From Sphingopyxis sp. (GTDB taxonomy: Bacteria; Pseudomonadota; Alphaproteobacteria; Sphingomonadales; Sphingomonadaceae): a stretch of 37,454 bases of DNA. Shown here one piece after another: positions 23,057 to 30,394 of the stretch; the stretch's first letter is position 1; each line of letters starts with the position of its first letter. The position numbers were made by a program, and so were the translations under genes. The notes under the pieces are model-generated. The model ran no database searches, was not told where the DNA came from, and saw nothing but the letters and a program-made list of their open reading frames with translations. Location: the NCBI GenBank assembly GCA_030148985.1, contig JASBSJ010000084.1, positions 1 to 37,454 on the forward strand, written 5' to 3'.

Positions 23057-23803
23057 ATGTTCCGCGGTTTCCTCACCCGGCGCGCCGAATGGCCCGCGCA
23101 TATTCCCGATCCCGACGCGCCGCCGCCGCTGAAGCTGCTGTGGCGCGAGATCGGGGCGCTGGCGCGCGCGATCGGCGGGCGGATCCGCCCGCTGCCGCCC
23201 GAGCCCAATCCCGACAGCGCACACCCGCCGGTGATGGTGCTTCCGGGGTTCCTGTCGGGCGACTGGGCGACCAAGGCGCTGCGCGCGGACCTGCGCCGCG
23301 CGGGGTTTCGCTGCTATGCATGGGGGCTCGGCTTCAACCGCGGCGCAACCCCCGAAATCATCGAGCGGATCGACACCCGCGTGCAGTGGATCATCGACCG
23401 CACCGGCTATGCCCCCGCGCTCGTCGGGTGGAGCCTTGGCGGCATTTACGCGCGCGAATATGCCAAGCATCATCCGGGCAAGGTCGCGCGTGTCGTGACC
23501 TTGGGGTCGCCCTTTTCGGGCAGCCGCCGTGCCAACCGCGCATGGCGGCTCTATCATTTCATCGCGCGCCACCCGGTCGACAATCCGCCGATCGACTTCC
23601 ACCCCGCGCCGCGCCCCGAAATGCCGACCTTTGCGCTGTGGTCGAAGCATGACGGCGTCGTCGCGGTGAACAGCGCGCGCGGCCTGCCGCACGAAAGCGA
23701 CCGCGCGGTCGAGGTCGATTGCAGCCATATGGGCTTTGCCTATGCCCCCACCTCGGTCGCAGCGATCGTCAAGGCGCTGACCGAAGAGGTTGGCGCCGAA
23801 TAA
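23057..23803 (+). CDS. Alpha/beta hydrolase, lipase-like
   Basis: A 248-residue alpha/beta hydrolase. The nucleophile elbow is GWSLGG with Ser126, and the oxyanion strand is VMVLPGFLSGDW (about 59-70). Asp (in WSKHDGVV) and His (in DCSHMGFAY) are well placed to complete the triad, as in PGAP1/triacylglycerol-lipase-like proteins. It has no signal peptide, although an N-terminal amphipathic stretch (LLWREIGALARAIGGRI) could touch the membrane. It starts 10 bp after the sugar dehydrogenase and is probably cotranscribed with it. Substrate unknown. Confidence 0.82.
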   Translation: MFRGFLTRRAEWPAHIPDPDAPPPLKLLWREIGALARAIGGRIRPLPPEPNPDSAHPPVMVLPGFLSGDWATKALRADLRRAGFRCYAWGLGFNRGATPEIIERIDTRVQWIIDRTGYAPALVGWSLGGIYAREYAKHHPGKVARVVTLGSPFSGSRRANRAWRLYHFIARHPVDNPPIDFHPAPRPEMPTFALWSKHDGVVAVNSARGLPHESDRAVEVDCSHMGFAYAPTSVAAIVKALTEEVGAE

Positions 23804-23935
23804 TCCTCCCTGTGGCGCAGCCATGGGGAGGTGGATCGCCGCGAAGCGGTGGTGGAGGGGCCGCGACGTCGGCGCAAAAGCCCCTCCGTCAGCGCTCCGC
23901 GCTGCCACCTCCCCATCGCTGCGCGACAGGGAGGA
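23804..23935. repeat. Class B palindromic repeat
   Basis: It begins tcctccctgtggcgcagcca immediately after the hydrolase stop and ends with the complementary gctgcgcgacagggagga. Its modules (ggtggatcgccgcgaagcgg, cccctccgtcagcgct, gctgccacctcccc) match the element at 11325-11459 read in the other orientation. It lies between two convergent genes. Confidence 0.78.
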
Positions 23936-23939
23936 TCGA

Positions 23940-24458
23940 TCAGCACACATCGATGCGCCAGGCGGGCGCCGCGCGCCATGCCATTAACGTCCGCCCCGGC
24001 CGCTTGCCCGGCCGCCCCGTCGAGACGAAGCCGATCCGCCGCAGCAACGCGCGCGAGCGGTCGTTATCGGGGTGGCATTCGGCGACGATCGCGCAGCCCG
24101 GCCGCGACGCGGCGAGCGCCTCGACGACCGCGCGTACCGCCTCGGTCGCGATGCCCCTGCCGCGCACGCGCGCCGCGAACCAGTAACCGATCTCATATTC
24201 CTGACCCACGCGCCGATGCACCCCGATCACGCCGTTGAGGTCGAGGCCGCTTGCATCGCGCACCGCGTGAAACACGTCGCCGCCGCCTGATTTGGCGATG
24301 AGCGCACGCGCATCGGCTTCGGTGAAGGGTGCGGGCAGGAAATGAACGCGCGAGGTCACCGTCTCGTCGGTGATCGCGGCCAGCGCGCGCGCATCGTCGG
24401 CAAACAGCGGCGTGATGCGGCAATGGTCGGTTGACAGGGCAAGCAAGGTATCAGTCAT
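23940..24458 (-). CDS. GNAT N-acetyltransferase, RimJ/RimL-like
   Basis: A 172-residue Gcn5-related acetyltransferase. The acetyl-CoA loop is ARVRGRGIATEAVRAVVEAL (R-x-x-G-x-G/A at about residues 97-104), preceded by the beta-4 strand EIGYWFA and followed by AECHPDNDRSRALLRRIGFV. The N-terminus (LSTDHCRITPLFADDARALA) is typical of the RimJ/RimL subgroup that acetylates protein N-termini or amino-group substrates. The substrate cannot be read from sequence. Monocistronic, convergent with the hydrolase. Confidence 0.85.
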   Translation of the reverse strand: MTDTLLALSTDHCRITPLFADDARALAAITDETVTSRVHFLPAPFTEADARALIAKSGGGDVFHAVRDASGLDLNGVIGVHRRVGQEYEIGYWFAARVRGRGIATEAVRAVVEALAASRPGCAIVAECHPDNDRSRALLRRIGFVSTGRPGKRPGRTLMAWRAAPAWRIDVC

Positions 24459-24705
24459 GTCGCGTCTTCTTCAAAAAGCGCGCGCCGTGACCGGAGGTTT
24501 GGTGGTTTGATGATGACCATTCGCCTGTCCGAACACGGCGGCGATGGTCACAGGTGATGCCATGCCGCTCCTATGTAAAGGAGCGCCAATACGCCTTGAA
24601 TCGGGTGGATCGGTCGTTGGTCATCGGCGACGTGGCTAACCGCTCCGCTGCCGCCGGTCAATCCCGCGTCTTGACGATCGCGTTTCATGCACTATTTAAA
24701 GTTAC
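24459..24705. other. Divergent intergenic region between the GNAT gene and the Rrf2 gene
   Basis: No gene is supported here. It contains a 7-bp-arm hairpin, CGCTCCT and AGGAGCG around ATGTAA (24566-24585), and at its right end a TTGACG at 24671-24676 that could be a -35 box for the Rrf2 gene, with an AT-rich TATTTAAAG about 17 bp on as a -10 region. Confidence 0.5.
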
Positions 24706-24715
24706 ATGAAACGCG
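24679..24715. promoter_or_regulatory. Inverted repeat spanning the start codon of the Rrf2 gene
   Basis: CGCGTTTCATG (24679-24689) and CATGAAACGCG (24705-24715) are perfect 11-bp arms around a 15-bp AT-rich spacer. The right arm contains the ATG and first codons of the Rrf2 regulator, and the spacer carries the presumed -10 region. It is a strong candidate for the regulator's own operator, although the right arm is also coding. Confidence 0.65.
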
Positions 24716-25170
24716 ACAGCCGACTCTCGGGCGTGCTCCACGTCCTCCTTCACATGGCCGAGCAAGGGGAACCGATGACCTCGGACCAGCTCGCCCGGGC
24801 GATGCAGACGCACCCCGTCGTCATCCGCCGCATTCTTGGCGGGCTGCGCGACGCGGGTTTCGTGCACAGTGAAAAGGGCCATGGCGGCGGCTGGACGATT
24901 GCGCGCGATCTATCCGTCATCACGATGCGCGACGTTTACGACGCGATCGGCCGCCCTGGTTTAATGGCGATGGGCAACCGCACCGAAGCGCCCGGCTGCC
25001 TCGTCGAACAAGCGGTCAACGCCGCGCTCGATTCCGGTTTTCGCGAAGCCGAGGCGCTGCTCCTAACCCGCTTCGGCGAGGTGACCCTCGCGGCGCTGGC
25101 TGCCGATTTCCACGCGCGCATGGCCGCGCGCTCGCTTTCCCCAACGACACAGGAGCATATTCATGGCTGA
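24706..25170 (+). CDS. Rrf2-family transcriptional regulator
   Basis: A 154-residue Rrf2-type winged-helix regulator. The DNA-binding domain covers about residues 1-70 (SRLSGVLHVLLHMAEQGEPM, then SDQLARAMQTHPVVIRRIL and a wing EKGHGGGWTIAR). It lacks the three-cysteine iron-sulfur motif of IscR and NsrR, having only one Cys in APGCLVEQ, so it is likely YwnA-like and may sense by that thiol or by a ligand. It overlaps the methyltransferase gene by 8 bp and probably controls that operon and itself, given the dyad over its start. Confidence 0.9.
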   Translation: MKRDSRLSGVLHVLLHMAEQGEPMTSDQLARAMQTHPVVIRRILGGLRDAGFVHSEKGHGGGWTIARDLSVITMRDVYDAIGRPGLMAMGNRTEAPGCLVEQAVNAALDSGFREAEALLLTRFGEVTLAALAADFHARMAARSLSPTTQEHIHG

Positions 25171-25858
25171 AGGCGCCCGGCATTTCCTCGACAGCTTCAA
25201 GGATCCCGAAGCGGTCGCGCGTTACACCGAGGGCCCGCGCCGCTTCGTCCCGGGCCTCGACGGCCTTCATCGCATGACCGGGCTCCTTCTCGCCGAGCGC
25301 GTGCCCGAGGCCGCACATATCCTCGTCCTCGGCGCCGGCGGCGGCAGCGAGATGAAAGCGATGGCCGAAGCGCACCCCGGCTGGCGCTTCACCGGCGTCG
25401 ATCCCGCAGGACCGATGCTCGACCTCGCAGCGAAGGTGCTCGGACCCAATGCGCCTCGCGCCGAGCTCATCGAAGGTTATATCGACGATGCGCCAATGGG
25501 CCCGTTCGACGGCGCGACATGCCTGCTCACGCTCCATTTCCTGAGCACCGAGGAGCGCATCCGCACCGCCGCCGAAATCCGCCGCCGCCTCAAACTCGGA
25601 GCGCCTTTTGTCGCAGCGCACGGCAGCTTTCCGCAAGGCACCGGCGAACGCGACCGCTGGCTCGACCGTTATGCCTCCTATGCGATCGCCTCGGGCGGCG
25701 ATCCCGAACAGGTCGCCAAGGGCCGCGAGGCCGTCGCGACCCATGCCGCAATGCTGAGCCCCGAAGCCGACGAAGCGGTGCTGCGCGCCGCGGGTTTCAC
25801 CGGCATCGAGCAATTTTTCGCCGCCTTCACCTGGCGCGGCTGGGTGGGGTATGCGTGA
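25163..25858 (+). CDS. Class I SAM-dependent methyltransferase
   Basis: A 231-residue methyltransferase. The SAM-binding motif I is ILVLGAGGGSEMKAMAE (about residues 50-66), followed by an acidic motif II in FTGVDPAGPML. FDGATCLLTLHFLSTEERI is the motif IV region. There is no target-recognition domain, so the substrate is likely a small molecule. The ATG lies inside the 3' end of the Rrf2 gene with CAGGAG upstream, so expression is coupled to that regulator. Rrf2-methyltransferase pairs of this kind are common, but the substrate is not known. Confidence 0.87.
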   Translation: MAEGARHFLDSFKDPEAVARYTEGPRRFVPGLDGLHRMTGLLLAERVPEAAHILVLGAGGGSEMKAMAEAHPGWRFTGVDPAGPMLDLAAKVLGPNAPRAELIEGYIDDAPMGPFDGATCLLTLHFLSTEERIRTAAEIRRRLKLGAPFVAAHGSFPQGTGERDRWLDRYASYAIASGGDPEQVAKGREAVATHAAMLSPEADEAVLRAAGFTGIEQFFAAFTWRGWVGYA

Positions 25859-25927
25859 CGGCTCCCGTCCCGATCGCCACGCGGCAGGGAGGATGAGGGA
25901 CCAATCCCCACGCCAAACCGCCAGTTC

Positions 25928-26410
25928 CTAAATCGTCCGAAACATCACCAGCGCATCGACGAAGCCCAGCTCGGGATGCGCGAACGCCCCCGGCAAGCGC
26001 CCGACGATGGCGAAGCCCAGCGACTGCCACAGGCGCACCGCGCGATCGTTGGTGGCAACGACGAAGTTGAACTGCATCGCGCGAAAGCCGCGCCTCCGCG
26101 CTTCGGCCAGGCTATGCTCGGCCATCGCGCGCGCCACGCCGCGGCCCGTCGCCGATGCTGCGGTCATATAGCCGCAATTCGCGACATGCGCGCCGCCGCC
26201 CGCCTGATTGGCGCGCAGATAATAGGTGCCCAGAATCGCGCCGTCGGCCTCCGCCACGAACACCGCCTTGTCGGACCCAAACCAGTATGCCAGCGCCTCC
26301 ACCTCGGTCATGTCGCGGTCGAGCGTATAGGTTTCGCCGGCGCTTATCGTCGGTCCGATGATCGCCCAGATCGCGGCGGCATCGGCGGGCGCGGCGGGGC
26401 GAATCTCCAT
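25928..26410 (-). CDS. GNAT N-acetyltransferase
   Basis: A 160-residue Gcn5-related acetyltransferase. It starts MEIRPAAPADAAAIWAII, has the strand AVFVAEADGAILGTYYLR, the acetyl-CoA loop ASATGRGVARAMAEHSLAEA (about residues 84-103) and the C-terminal RAVRLWQSLGFAIVGRLPGA, typical of small-molecule GNATs. It is not a close relative of the GNAT at 23940-24458. It is convergent with the methyltransferase and 54 bp from the homocysteine methyltransferase. Substrate unknown. Confidence 0.88.
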   Translation of the reverse strand: MEIRPAAPADAAAIWAIIGPTISAGETYTLDRDMTEVEALAYWFGSDKAVFVAEADGAILGTYYLRANQAGGGAHVANCGYMTAASATGRGVARAMAEHSLAEARRRGFRAMQFNFVVATNDRAVRLWQSLGFAIVGRLPGAFAHPELGFVDALVMFRTI

Positions 26411-26464
26411 CCCGGCCGCTTATGCCGGCCGACCCGGACTGGCAAGCGCTCCAGGATCAGGACA

Positions 26465-27391
26465 CTAGCCTATGCACGCTTCGGCAATGGCGGTAACGTG
26501 ACGCAGGTCGGTGCCACAACAGCCCCCGACGACCCGAATCTGCGGAAACCGCGCCACCAGGCTCCGGTGCCGCGCCGCGAGATCGGCCGGATCGCCGATG
26601 TCGAGTTCGGTCATCGCGTCGAGCTCCGCATGACTGAGCGCCGATGCGTTGGCGCGCAGCCCGCCGATGCGCGCCGTCCAGCCGGCGTCTTCCTGGAGGA
26701 CATCGTCGAAATGCGACGGATGCGCACAATTTATCATGTAATAGGCGGGATAGGATTCCGTGGCCGCATCGACCATCGCGATTGCCTCGCCCAGCGTGTC
26801 GCCGGTCGGCAGGCGTCCGTCGGTCTCGACGGTAAAACTGATCGCGACCGGCAGCCCCAGCGCCCTCGCCGTCTCCGCGACCCCAGTCGCTTCGGGAATA
26901 TTGGTCATTGTGATCGCCGACAGCATATCAGCCCCTGCTCCGGCAAGGACGGCCGCCTGCCGGGTGTGATAGGCCCGGGCCTCCGCCACCGTCATGATCC
27001 GGCCAGGATCATAGCCGTCGCCGCGCGGGCCAAGGCAGCCACTGATGACGGTCGGAACATCGGCATAGTCGGCCCGCAGTCCCGACAGAAGCTCGATCGC
27101 AGCGCGATTCAGCCGGTCGAGTTCGTCCAGCGACAGGCCAAGCGGCTCCGCCCAGTCGGGACTCGCCCGCCAGGTCGCGCTTTCGAGCACCAGCCCCGTA
27201 CCCATCCGCCGCGCCAGATCGAGGAAATCACGATAATAGGATTCGAGAATATCGATCCCGGCGTCCGTTTTCAGCAGAGCAATCGATGCGAACAAGGGTA
27301 AGTCTATGCCCTTGTTAAATAATATATCGGTCTCCAGACCCGCGTCGGTCAGAAAAAAGCGGTCCAGTTGCGGCAATGAAGAGATAGCCAT
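26465..27391 (-). CDS. mmuM: Homocysteine S-methyltransferase family protein
   Basis: A 308-residue Pfam S-methyl_trans protein, a TIM barrel that moves a methyl group to homocysteine, usually from S-methylmethionine. The zinc-binding cysteines are Cys222 (INCAHP) and Cys291-Cys292 (GGCCGTD). The N-terminal LTDAGLETDILFNKGIDLPL and the ESATWRASPDW segment fit the MmuM-like subgroup, though the donor cannot be fixed from sequence. The ATG at 27391 has GGGGAGGGG upstream; a start 27 bp earlier would overlap that site. No S-methylmethionine permease is adjacent. Confidence 0.85.
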   Translation of the reverse strand: MAISSLPQLDRFFLTDAGLETDILFNKGIDLPLFASIALLKTDAGIDILESYYRDFLDLARRMGTGLVLESATWRASPDWAEPLGLSLDELDRLNRAAIELLSGLRADYADVPTVISGCLGPRGDGYDPGRIMTVAEARAYHTRQAAVLAGAGADMLSAITMTNIPEATGVAETARALGLPVAISFTVETDGRLPTGDTLGEAIAMVDAATESYPAYYMINCAHPSHFDDVLQEDAGWTARIGGLRANASALSHAELDAMTELDIGDPADLAARHRSLVARFPQIRVVGGCCGTDLRHVTAIAEACIG

Positions 27392-27462
27392 AAACGCCCC
27401 TCCCCCGAATATCCGCACACAACAATATAGTGGAAGGGCCGCTTTGTCTATTGAAGGAGCGA

Positions 27463-27861
27463 TTAGTTATCTGTCAGAAACGGCGCGGCGATTTCGTCGG
27501 TGATCCGCACGGGGCGTCCGCTCGCCTTGTCGAGCATCGCCCAAACCGTCCGCGCACGGACATGCACCTTGCCGTCCGCGCCGGTGAATTCGACGAAGCG
27601 GTCGAATTTCGCCCCGTGCGGTTTGTCGGCGACCCAGGTCCGCCCCGTCACCGTCTCACCGGGGCCGAGCGGACGGAGATAATCGATCTCGTGTCGCACG
27701 ATCACCCAGATATAGGCGTCCTTGTGCGCCTGCGGCGCCGCGGCGGCCCAATGGCTCGTCGCGACTTGCTGGATCCACTGGACCCAGACGGCATTGTTGA
27801 CATGCCCCAGCTCGTCGATGGCGTCGGGGGTGGCGGTGAGGGGGAGAGAAAAGTCTTTCAT
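27463..27861 (-). CDS. Acyl-CoA thioesterase, 4HBT/YbgC-like
   Basis: A 132-residue hotdog-fold thioesterase. The DELGHVNNAVWVQWIQQVA segment (about residues 16-34) contains the D-x-x-G-H-V-N-N active-site signature of the 4-hydroxybenzoyl-CoA thioesterase/YbgC family, and the rest (RHEIDYLRPLGPGETVTGRT) follows the family pattern. The acyl-CoA substrate is not predictable. It lies 71 bp upstream of mmuM on the same strand. Confidence 0.88.
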   Translation of the reverse strand: MKDFSLPLTATPDAIDELGHVNNAVWVQWIQQVATSHWAAAAPQAHKDAYIWVIVRHEIDYLRPLGPGETVTGRTWVADKPHGAKFDRFVEFTGADGKVHVRARTVWAMLDKASGRPVRITDEIAAPFLTDN

Positions 27862-27878
27862 GCCGGCGACATAGCAAA

Positions 27879-28029
27879 CCCCTCCCGCTTGCGGGAGAGG
27901 TAGTGAGACTTGCGAACTTGTTCGCTAGTCGCAGCGGGGTGGGCATAACGCGACGTCAGACTGCCCACCCCGCTGCAACTAGGCAGCAAGCTGCCAAGTT
28001 TCGCTGCCCCTCCCGCTTGCGGGAGGGGA
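27879..28029. repeat. Class A palindromic repeat with two inner stems
   Basis: Outer hairpins cctcccgcttgcgggagagg and ccctcccgcttgcgggaggg flank two facing copies of the inner stem. The left copy reads GACTT, GCGAAC, TT, GTTCGC, TAGTC; the right copy, read on the minus strand, is AACTT, GGCAGC, TT, GCTGCC, TAGTT. Its architecture equals that of 30417-30576. It fills the gap between the thioesterase start and the threonine deaminase stop. Confidence 0.88.
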
Positions 28030-28034
28030 TTTGG

Positions 28035-29285
28035 TCACGCCAGTTCGACCGTCGTCACCATATAGCCCGCGTCGCGGAGCGCGGCGACGAGGCTGTCGAG
28101 ATGCTCGCGGTCGCGCGCTTCGCATTCGATGTCGGTGATCAGGCCCTTCGCCGGAAGCGTCGTGAAAATGCGCTGGTGATAGATTTCGATGATGTTGACC
28201 TGTTTCTCGTCGAACAGCTTCATCACTTTGAACAGCGCGCCGGGACGATCCTGCAAGCGGACGCGCAGCCGCGCGATGCGCCCCGAACGCGCGAGGTCGC
28301 GCAGCAGCACGTTCGCGAGCAGCCGCGTGTCGATATTGCCGCCGGTCAGCACCAGCCCGACCTTGCGCCCGGCAAATTCTTCCGGATGCGCGAGCATCGC
28401 CGCGAGCCCAGCGGCCCCCGCGCCCTCGACCACCGTCTTTTCGATCTGGAGCAGCAGGCTGACCGCGCGCTCGAGATGGCGTTCGGCGACCAGCACGATG
28501 TCGTCGTTGAGTTCGGCGACGAGCTTGCGCGTATAGCTCCCCGGTTCCTTCACCGCGATGCCCTCGGCCAGCGTGTCGCCCTCGCACGCCATATCGACGC
28601 CGTTCAATTCGGCGTACATCGACGGATAAAGCTCGGCCTGCACGCCGACGAGGCGCATGTCGTTCTTGATCCCGCGCGCCGCGGTGCCCATGCCCGCGAG
28701 CAGCCCGCCGCCGCCGATCGGGACGATCAGTGTGTCGAGTTCGGGCACATCCTCGAGCATTTCGAGCGCCACCGTCCCCTGCCCCGCCGCGACATGCGGA
28801 TGGTCGAAGGGATGCACGAAGGTAAGCCCGCGCTCCGTCTCCAGCTCGCGGGCGTGGGCATAAGCGTCGTCGAATTTCTCGCCATGCAGCACGATCGTCG
28901 CGCCATGGCTCGCGGTCTGTGATACCTTCACCTGCGGCGTCGTGCTCGGCATCACGATGGTGACGGGCACGCCGAGGCGCTTGCCGTGATAGGCAAGGCC
29001 CTGCGCATGATTTCCCGCCGACGCGGCGATCACGCCGCGTGCGCGTGCATCGTCGTCGAGCAGCAGCAGCGCGTTCAGCGCCCCGCGCTCCTTGTACGCC
29101 GCAGTGAATTGCAGATTCTCGAACTTCAGCCACACCTCGGCACCGACCAGCTCGGACAGCGTCTGCGAATGCAAGGTCGGCGTGCGCACGACCGCGCCGT
29201 TAATTCGCCCCGCCGCCGCGCGCACATCGTCGAGCGTGATCGCCGGTAAATCGGCGGCGGAGGTCAGGGTAAGGTGATCGGTCAT
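28035..29285 (-). CDS. Threonine ammonia-lyase with C-terminal ACT domain
   Basis: A 416-residue PLP enzyme that deaminates threonine (and serine) to 2-oxobutyrate. PLP Lys65 lies in NLQFTAAYKERGALN, the phosphate loop is IPIGGGGLLAG (about 180-190), and SAGNHAQGLAYH is the substrate loop. A single C-terminal ACT domain covers about residues 335-416 (RLRVRLQDRPGALFKVMKLF), the arrangement of short IlvA/TdcB-like enzymes with allosteric control. With sdaA in the same window it gives two separate hydroxy-amino-acid deaminases. Whether it is biosynthetic or catabolic cannot be decided here. Confidence 0.93.
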   Translation of the reverse strand: MTDHLTLTSAADLPAITLDDVRAAAGRINGAVVRTPTLHSQTLSELVGAEVWLKFENLQFTAAYKERGALNALLLLDDDARARGVIAASAGNHAQGLAYHGKRLGVPVTIVMPSTTPQVKVSQTASHGATIVLHGEKFDDAYAHARELETERGLTFVHPFDHPHVAAGQGTVALEMLEDVPELDTLIVPIGGGGLLAGMGTAARGIKNDMRLVGVQAELYPSMYAELNGVDMACEGDTLAEGIAVKEPGSYTRKLVAELNDDIVLVAERHLERAVSLLLQIEKTVVEGAGAAGLAAMLAHPEEFAGRKVGLVLTGGNIDTRLLANVLLRDLARSGRIARLRVRLQDRPGALFKVMKLFDEKQVNIIEIYHQRIFTTLPAKGLITDIECEARDREHLDSLVAALRDAGYMVTTVELA

Positions 29286-29337
29286 AGCGTTGCGGCCCTA
29301 ACGGCAAGGGCAGCGAAGGGAAAGGGCTTCTTGCGCG

Positions 29338-29460
29338 CCCTCCCCTTCAGGGGAGGGCAGCGAAACTTGGCAGCTTGCTGCCTAGTTGCAGCGGGTGGGG
29401 TCCATCGGCCTTGCGCAAGGCAGATGGACCCCACCCCAACCCCTCCCCTGAAGGGGAGGG
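29338..29460. repeat. Class A palindromic repeat
   Basis: Outer hairpins ccctccccttcaggggaggg and cccctcccctgaaggggagg; inner stem AACTT, GGCAGC, TT, GCTGCC, TAGTT; central palindrome ccatcggccttgcgcaaggc. It is the closest match to the copy inside the DNA ligase gene. It lies between the divergent threonine deaminase and hydroxyacid dehydrogenase genes. Confidence 0.9.
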
Positions 29461-29515
29461 GCTTGATTGTGCTGCTCGCTCTGGCACCCCATCAAAACAA
29501 TGCTATGGACCCAGC

Positions 29516-30394
29516 ATGAGCGAACAAAAATTGCGCATCAGCTTCATCGGCACCGGCGTCATGGGCGGACCGATGGCGGGCCACCTCGTCCGGGCGGGCC
29601 ATCACCTCACCGTCTTTAACCGCACGCGTGCCAAGGCCGATGCGTGGGTGGCGCAGCATGGCGGCGCCGCGGCAGCAACCCCCGGCGACGCGGCGCAGGG
29701 CGCCGATGTGGTGCTGGCCTGCGTCGGCAACGACGATGATCTCGCGCAGGTGGCATTGGGCCGCGACGGCGCGTTCCGGGCGATGCGCAAGGGCGCGCTG
29801 TTCGTCGACCATACCACCGTCTCGGCCCGAATCGCGCGCCAGCTGTCGGTCGAGGCCGAAAGCCTCGGCCTGCTCTGCCTCGATGCGCCCGTGTCGGGGG
29901 GCGAAGCCGGCGCACAGAATGGCACGCTGTCGATCATGTGCGGCGGGACCAAGGCGGCGTTTGCGGCGGCCGAGCCGGTGATGCAGGCCTATGCCGCGCG
30001 CATGGTCCATATCGGCGGCCCCGGCGCGGGCCAGACGACCAAGATGGTCAACCAGATCGCGATCGCGGGCGTGCTCCAGGGCCTGTCCGAAGCGCTGCGT
30101 TTCGCGCAGGCGTCGAAACTCGACACCGACAAGGTGTTCGAGGCCGTCTCGGGCGGCGCGGCCGCAAGCTGGCAGATGCTCAACCGCTGGAGCACGATGG
30201 CGAAGGACGAGTTCGACTTCGGCTTTGCGGTCGACTGGATGCGCAAGGATCTGGGCCTCGCGATCGACGAAGCGCGCGTCAACGGCGCGACCTTGCCGGT
30301 CGCGAGCCTCGTCGATCAATTTTACGCCGATGTGCAAAGGGCCGGCGGCGGGCGCAAGGACACAAGCTCGCTCGTGACACGGTTGCCGAAATGA
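29516..30394 (+). CDS. NAD(P)-dependent beta-hydroxyacid dehydrogenase (3-hydroxyisobutyrate dehydrogenase family)
   Basis: A 292-residue dehydrogenase of the 6-phosphogluconate/3-hydroxyisobutyrate family. The dinucleotide motif is FIGTGVMGGPMA (10-21), followed by NRTRAKAD, whose Arg after the second strand may favour NADPH. The substrate motif is DAPVSGGEAGAQNGTLSIM (about 123-141) and the catalytic Lys176 is in GQTTKMVNQ. The ATG at 29516 gives the normal N-terminus; the longer open frame runs through the class A repeat. Its stop overlaps the ATG of the following frame (ATGA). The true substrate could be 3-hydroxyisobutyrate, tartronate semialdehyde or another beta-hydroxyacid. Confidence 0.88.
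   Translation: MSEQKLRISFIGTGVMGGPMAGHLVRAGHHLTVFNRTRAKADAWVAQHGGAAAATPGDAAQGADVVLACVGNDDDLAQVALGRDGAFRAMRKGALFVDHTTVSARIARQLSVEAESLGLLCLDAPVSGGEAGAQNGTLSIMCGGTKAAFAAAEPVMQAYAARMVHIGGPGAGQTTKMVNQIAIAGVLQGLSEALRFAQASKLDTDKVFEAVSGGAAASWQMLNRWSTMAKDEFDFGFAVDWMRKDLGLAIDEARVNGATLPVASLVDQFYADVQRAGGGRKDTSSLVTRLPK

Noticed and set aside
29375..29515. N-terminal extension of the hydroxyacid dehydrogenase through the class A repeat
   Set aside because: The Rossmann fold begins normally from the ATG at 29516, so no repeat-coded part is needed.
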